Assembly: GCF_009870125.1 (NCBI RefSeq)
Contig: NC_046679.1
Location: forward strand, 25,482,001 to 25,546,000
Direction: 5' to 3'
DNA length: 64,000 nt
Source: Drosophila pseudoobscura
Lineage: Eukaryota; Arthropoda; Insecta; Diptera; Drosophilidae
Below are positions 61,067-64,000 of the stretch, in pieces. The notes beneath the pieces are model-generated. The model was not told where the DNA came from. It saw nothing but the letters and a program-made list of their open reading frames with translations, and ran no database searches. Positions within the stretch are counted from its first letter, which is position 1; every line of letters begins with the position of its first letter. The position numbers and the translations under genes are program-made.

Positions 61067-61857
61067 CTAGTACAGCATTATGGCGGCCTGATGCTTGTCC
61101 TTGCTTTCCGGCTCCAAGCGAAGACGGCGATCGCGGCTCTCCCGACGTCTGGCATAAAGGAGAATCGTTATGTTGAGCAGCACCACAATGGTGGAAATCA
61201 CGACCAAGTAGAAGCTATAGCCCAGAGAAGCCAGCCCAGTACTATACCAGTGTTGCTGCTGGTGCTCGGTGAGAAGCACGTTGTGTATGAGATATTGGTA
61301 GAACTGCACTAGCCATGCAACAAAGGCCACAACCTGCGCTCCTGCGGCTGATATATTGGCAGTTAAAAGCAGAACCATGGTGCCGCCTCTTTTGGCTGCC
61401 GAGGCAGACTTTAGGACGGCAGCAATGGCAGCCACGGCACAGGCTAAGAGGCCAAATCCAGTGCCCAAAGTCGTAAGAAGCCAAAGCCAAAAGCTTGTGT
61501 CGCCGTTCTCAGTTCGAATAAAGGTGTAAACTGGAATGCAAATGAAACATACCATTATTTATGGATTTTCTGAAATATTTACGAAGGCATACCATCAACT
61601 GGATAGGTCCGTACTCCAAATCCGAGATCTAGGTGATGGTTCCCATAGAAAAGGCCAAAATTGACATCGCCCTTAGCTTTTGATGAAGTGTGTCTTCGCG
61701 GGTTGGCTCGTACCCAGTGGTTTGTGGTCATGCTAACAAGTAGCAGCCCAATGGCCAGGCAACTACCAAAAAATGTGGAAAAGACTAACGCACGTGTGCG
61801 CATGCTCATCTTGATAAAACTTGTGATTACCGGGGGCAAGAGCAAGGTTTTCACCAT
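61067..61857 (-). CDS. Clarin-like four-transmembrane protein
   Basis: Two exons, 61857-61593 and 61530-61067, with a 62-bp intron in phase 1; 242 residues. There are four hydrophobic segments: residues about 24-44 (LVFSTFFGSCLAIGLLLVSM), 103-125 (FWLWLLTTLGTGFGLLACAVAAI), 136-160 (TMVLLLTANISAAGAQVVAFVAWLV) and 190-213 (YSFYLVVISTIVVLLNITILLYA). The first loop has NHWVRA and GDVNFGLFYGNHHLDLGFGVR, matching the clarin pattern (PLWVKA; GEIQYGLFHGEGVRQCGLGAR). Clarins are claudin-superfamily membrane proteins; vertebrate CLRN1 is the Usher syndrome 3A gene, working in hair cells and photoreceptors. The fly role is unknown. Translation could start at Met 1 or at Met 17 (MSMRTRALVF), which is nearer the first segment. 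Confidence 0.85.
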
Positions 61858-62638
61858 TTAGAAATCTTCAACACGAAAGACTTGAACTGCAACAAAGAAA
61901 GTTCGGTATTCAATACGCCACAAAAACAAAGGCCCGCAGCATTCTACTTACCCTTCCGGCTTACGGACCGAACATAAGAGTAGTCAGACTCTTTGTTGAA
62001 TTTTCTTTGATTTATTTTAAGATATTAATATCTTTGTTATTTATCTTACTTATTAAAATACGGTAACATCTTTTCTGTGCACTCTTTCCAGTGCTGGTCA
62101 AATTCAGAGTCAATACAAGCTAGATTCGAAAATAAATAGATGTGCCAGAAATGGCTAAATCAGAAAAGAAATAAGTTAGATATTAGGCAAAATATTATTA
62201 GGCTTTCGTGGTTCTAGTAATTTTATTTAAATTACCGCTAAATTAGGAGCATTGTCAACTTTAAAGACCTGCCTTCGATAATTGTGAATCATCTTAAAAA
62301 TGCCTACAGCTTGTAGAAGGCCAAAATGGCATCACTGACTCTGCTTGCTCTGCCATTGTGCTGGAGCTGCCAGATCGATTCACTTGTATACAATATACGA
62401 CGTAAAGGGAAAATATTTTTCATACCTTTCGTCTGGACAGCTATAGGTAGATTAAATAAGTTATAAAGTTCTTCTAAAATATTTGTTACAAATTTGATAT
62501 TACAATATTAAATTATTGCGCGATTAGTAATTTCCAAATTGTTGCTGCTGATATTTTCACAGCAATGGCAACTCTGTAAAAATAGCGCGAAAATTTTGTC
62601 TGCTCTGCGGAAAAAACAAAGTGAAATTTCATCTAAAT
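61858..62638. promoter_or_regulatory. Divergent clarin-like / Skp2 upstream region with an E2F-type site
   Basis: These 781 bp separate the two start codons. On the Skp2 side a TTTCGCGC element (reverse strand of GCGCGAAA, 62585-62592) lies 47-54 bp upstream of the Skp2 ATG and fits the E2F consensus TTTSSCGC. No other clear motif is seen. An E2F site at an SCF cell-cycle subunit is plausible biology, but binding is inferred. Confidence 0.5.
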
Positions 62639-64000
62639 ATGAGTAGCCGTAAACACAGGGGACACGAAAATATGGAAAATCTGTGCCCCGTTACCAGGTA
62701 ACTATTTTGACAAAATAGCCAACGGCCGGAGATGTCAGAGGGCCTCTTCAATTGAAATTGCATACAGTGACGTCACAGGCACAGGCACTTAAACGAAAAG
62801 AGGTCAAAAATATATATTGTTGACTAATTAAATTGTCGGGTACTTGACCTCAGTGCTGATTGAGGCACTTTCTTGTCATGCATTTATTATTGCAGTACTT
62901 CCGTCTTTAATTTGCAGAAAACGCTCAACAAATAAGAACCTCGCTGTAGGTGCGGGCGCTCTCCTTTCCGTCACAAAAACAACTCGCTACGAAACTTCTT
63001 CGCCATCGGCACTAACCTACGAGGCACTAGAAGAGATGGGTGTTGGAATGTTGGACTCCGAGGAGAGCAGCTCATCAGCCATGTCGGCCATTGCACTGGT
63101 CGTGAGTACGAGCGATGACAATTCTAACGAGACTACTCCGCATGTCAGTGTAGCTCGTATGTCGCATCAGCAACCCCAACGCCTGAGTATTAGCTCCACA
63201 GGCGACACAACGCTGGACAGCAGCGGAAACAACACGATCCTTGTCGACGATATGCAGCAAAAGCTTCATGCTCTGGCCCAAGCTAAGCGCTCGGCTCTGG
63301 GCTCTGAGTGTAGCAGCAACTCGAATTCCCCCAGCAAACGGACGCGAAATCCACTAGTGGCAGTTTCGTGCAACAATCAGTGCGATAGTGCTGCTCCGCT
63401 TAATATGCAGCCCTCCACCAGCAGGCAGGCCCTCCGTCAGCCCAAGAAAGCTACCACAATGCCTACGCCCCATTTAATCAACAGCCAACAGGGAAAAGAA
63501 AGTTTCTTCGTGTATCGAACGCCCTCAATGAGTGCTCACATCAGCAGTGGGATAAACTACTTCGACAAGTTGTCAGATGAAATTTTACTGGATATTTTTA
63601 AGTGGCTGCCAAAAAAAACACTCTTGCGGATGGCGACCGTGAGTCGACGTTTTAACCGATGTTCCCGGGATGAAACTCTTTGGACACGACTGGATCTCGG
63701 TTTACGCACGCTTCGTCCAGCTGCCCTCGAACAGATTGTGCGCCGAGGTGTCTTGGTGCTGCGTCTGGCCCAGGCTAATGTGAGTAGTAGAGTAGACTAT
63801 ACTATGTACTATCCCATTTATATCTCGTTTTCATACATATATATTTAGATACAAGAGCCCGCTTTTACTCCATTGGCCTCCGACTTTAAATCCCGTTTGC
63901 AATATCTGGACCTAAGCATGACTTCCATTAGCCGAGTGTCTTTGCGCTCCCTTATGTCCCAATGCCGACAGCTAAAAAAACTAAGCCTGGAAAATGCAGA
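62639..64000 (+). CDS. Skp2: Skp2, F-box and leucine-rich-repeat subunit of SCF (partial, runs off right end)
   Basis: Exons 62639-62697, 62918-63779 and 63849-64000 (continuing), with GT-AG introns of 220 and 69 bp in phases 2 and 0. Exon 1 reads MSSRKHRGHENMENLCPVTR. Residues about 20-230 are Ser/Thr-rich and poorly conserved. Residues about 233-280 are the F-box (YFDKLSDEILLDIFKWLPKKTLLRMATVSRRFNR, ending DETLWTRLDL), matching human Skp2 SLPDELLLGIFSCL and DESLWQTLDL. Leucine-rich repeats begin in exon 3 (LQYLDLSMTSIS, CRQLKKLSLENAE). Skp2 recruits substrates to the SCF ubiquitin ligase and limits polyploidy and Cdk-inhibitor levels. Only the first two repeats are inside the window. Confidence 0.95.

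Noticed and set aside
1-64000. tRNA genes, CRISPR arrays, bacterial operons
   Set aside because: None were seen; introns, codon context and gene content are plainly those of a fly nuclear genome.

Overview
The window is nuclear DNA of a fly of the genus Drosophila. Every confident protein is a close fly homologue, introns are mostly short (55-80 bp), and the gene set (tube, Contactin, huckebein, sideroflexin, a K+-dependent Na+/Ca2+ exchanger, Skp2, MARCH5, Get4, KCTD9) is, from memory, the neighbourhood of D. melanogaster cytological region 82A on Muller element E. Tube and sideroflexin differ clearly from the D. melanogaster proteins I remember, so this is another species; I cannot name it from the sequence alone.

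Layout, left to right. (1) 1-8.5 kb: the first coding exon of an unidentified minus-strand gene, KCTD9 (-) and Get4 (+) sharing a 229-bp divergent promoter, then a decayed Ty3/gypsy-type fossil that encloses an inverted partial copy of Get4. Dispersed noncoding repeats and a Tc1-like relic lie here. (2) 8.7-16 kb: MARCH5 (+) with a GC-AG intron, then a small two-exon PRR15-family gene (+). (3) 16.4-30.4 kb: four minus-strand genes in a row, TMEM129, tube, Contactin and sideroflexin. (4) 30.4-40.7 kb: the NCKX exchanger (-) with long AT-rich flanks. (5) 40.7-53 kb: a gene-free stretch upstream of huckebein (+), with a cluster of Capicua-type and Zelda-type sites about 3 kb upstream of the gene. 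(6) 54-61 kb: gene-free, with a LINE relic and a mariner relic. (7) 61-64 kb: a clarin-like four-membrane-segment gene (-) divergent from Skp2 (+), which runs off the right end.

The genes are not one pathway. Three are ubiquitin-ligase components (mitochondrial MARCH5, ER TMEM129, SCF subunit Skp2), KCTD9 is a BTB protein of the cullin-3 adaptor type, tube is a Toll-pathway adaptor, Get4 serves tail-anchored protein targeting, Contactin is a septate-junction adhesion protein, and huckebein is a terminal gap gene.

The most interesting signal is a dispersed noncoding repeat present in four copies (about 1.0, 8.4, 20.4 and 27.6 kb). One end of each carries a motif-1-like promoter site (GGTCACACT type) followed by an array of GGTATATTT sites (Ohler motif 6). 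All four copies lie upstream of a gene and point toward it. I interpret this as a mobile or duplicated promoter module. Other points of note are the Capicua-site cluster upstream of huckebein, an E2F-type site just upstream of the Skp2 start, and the Get4 fragment inside a retroelement fossil.
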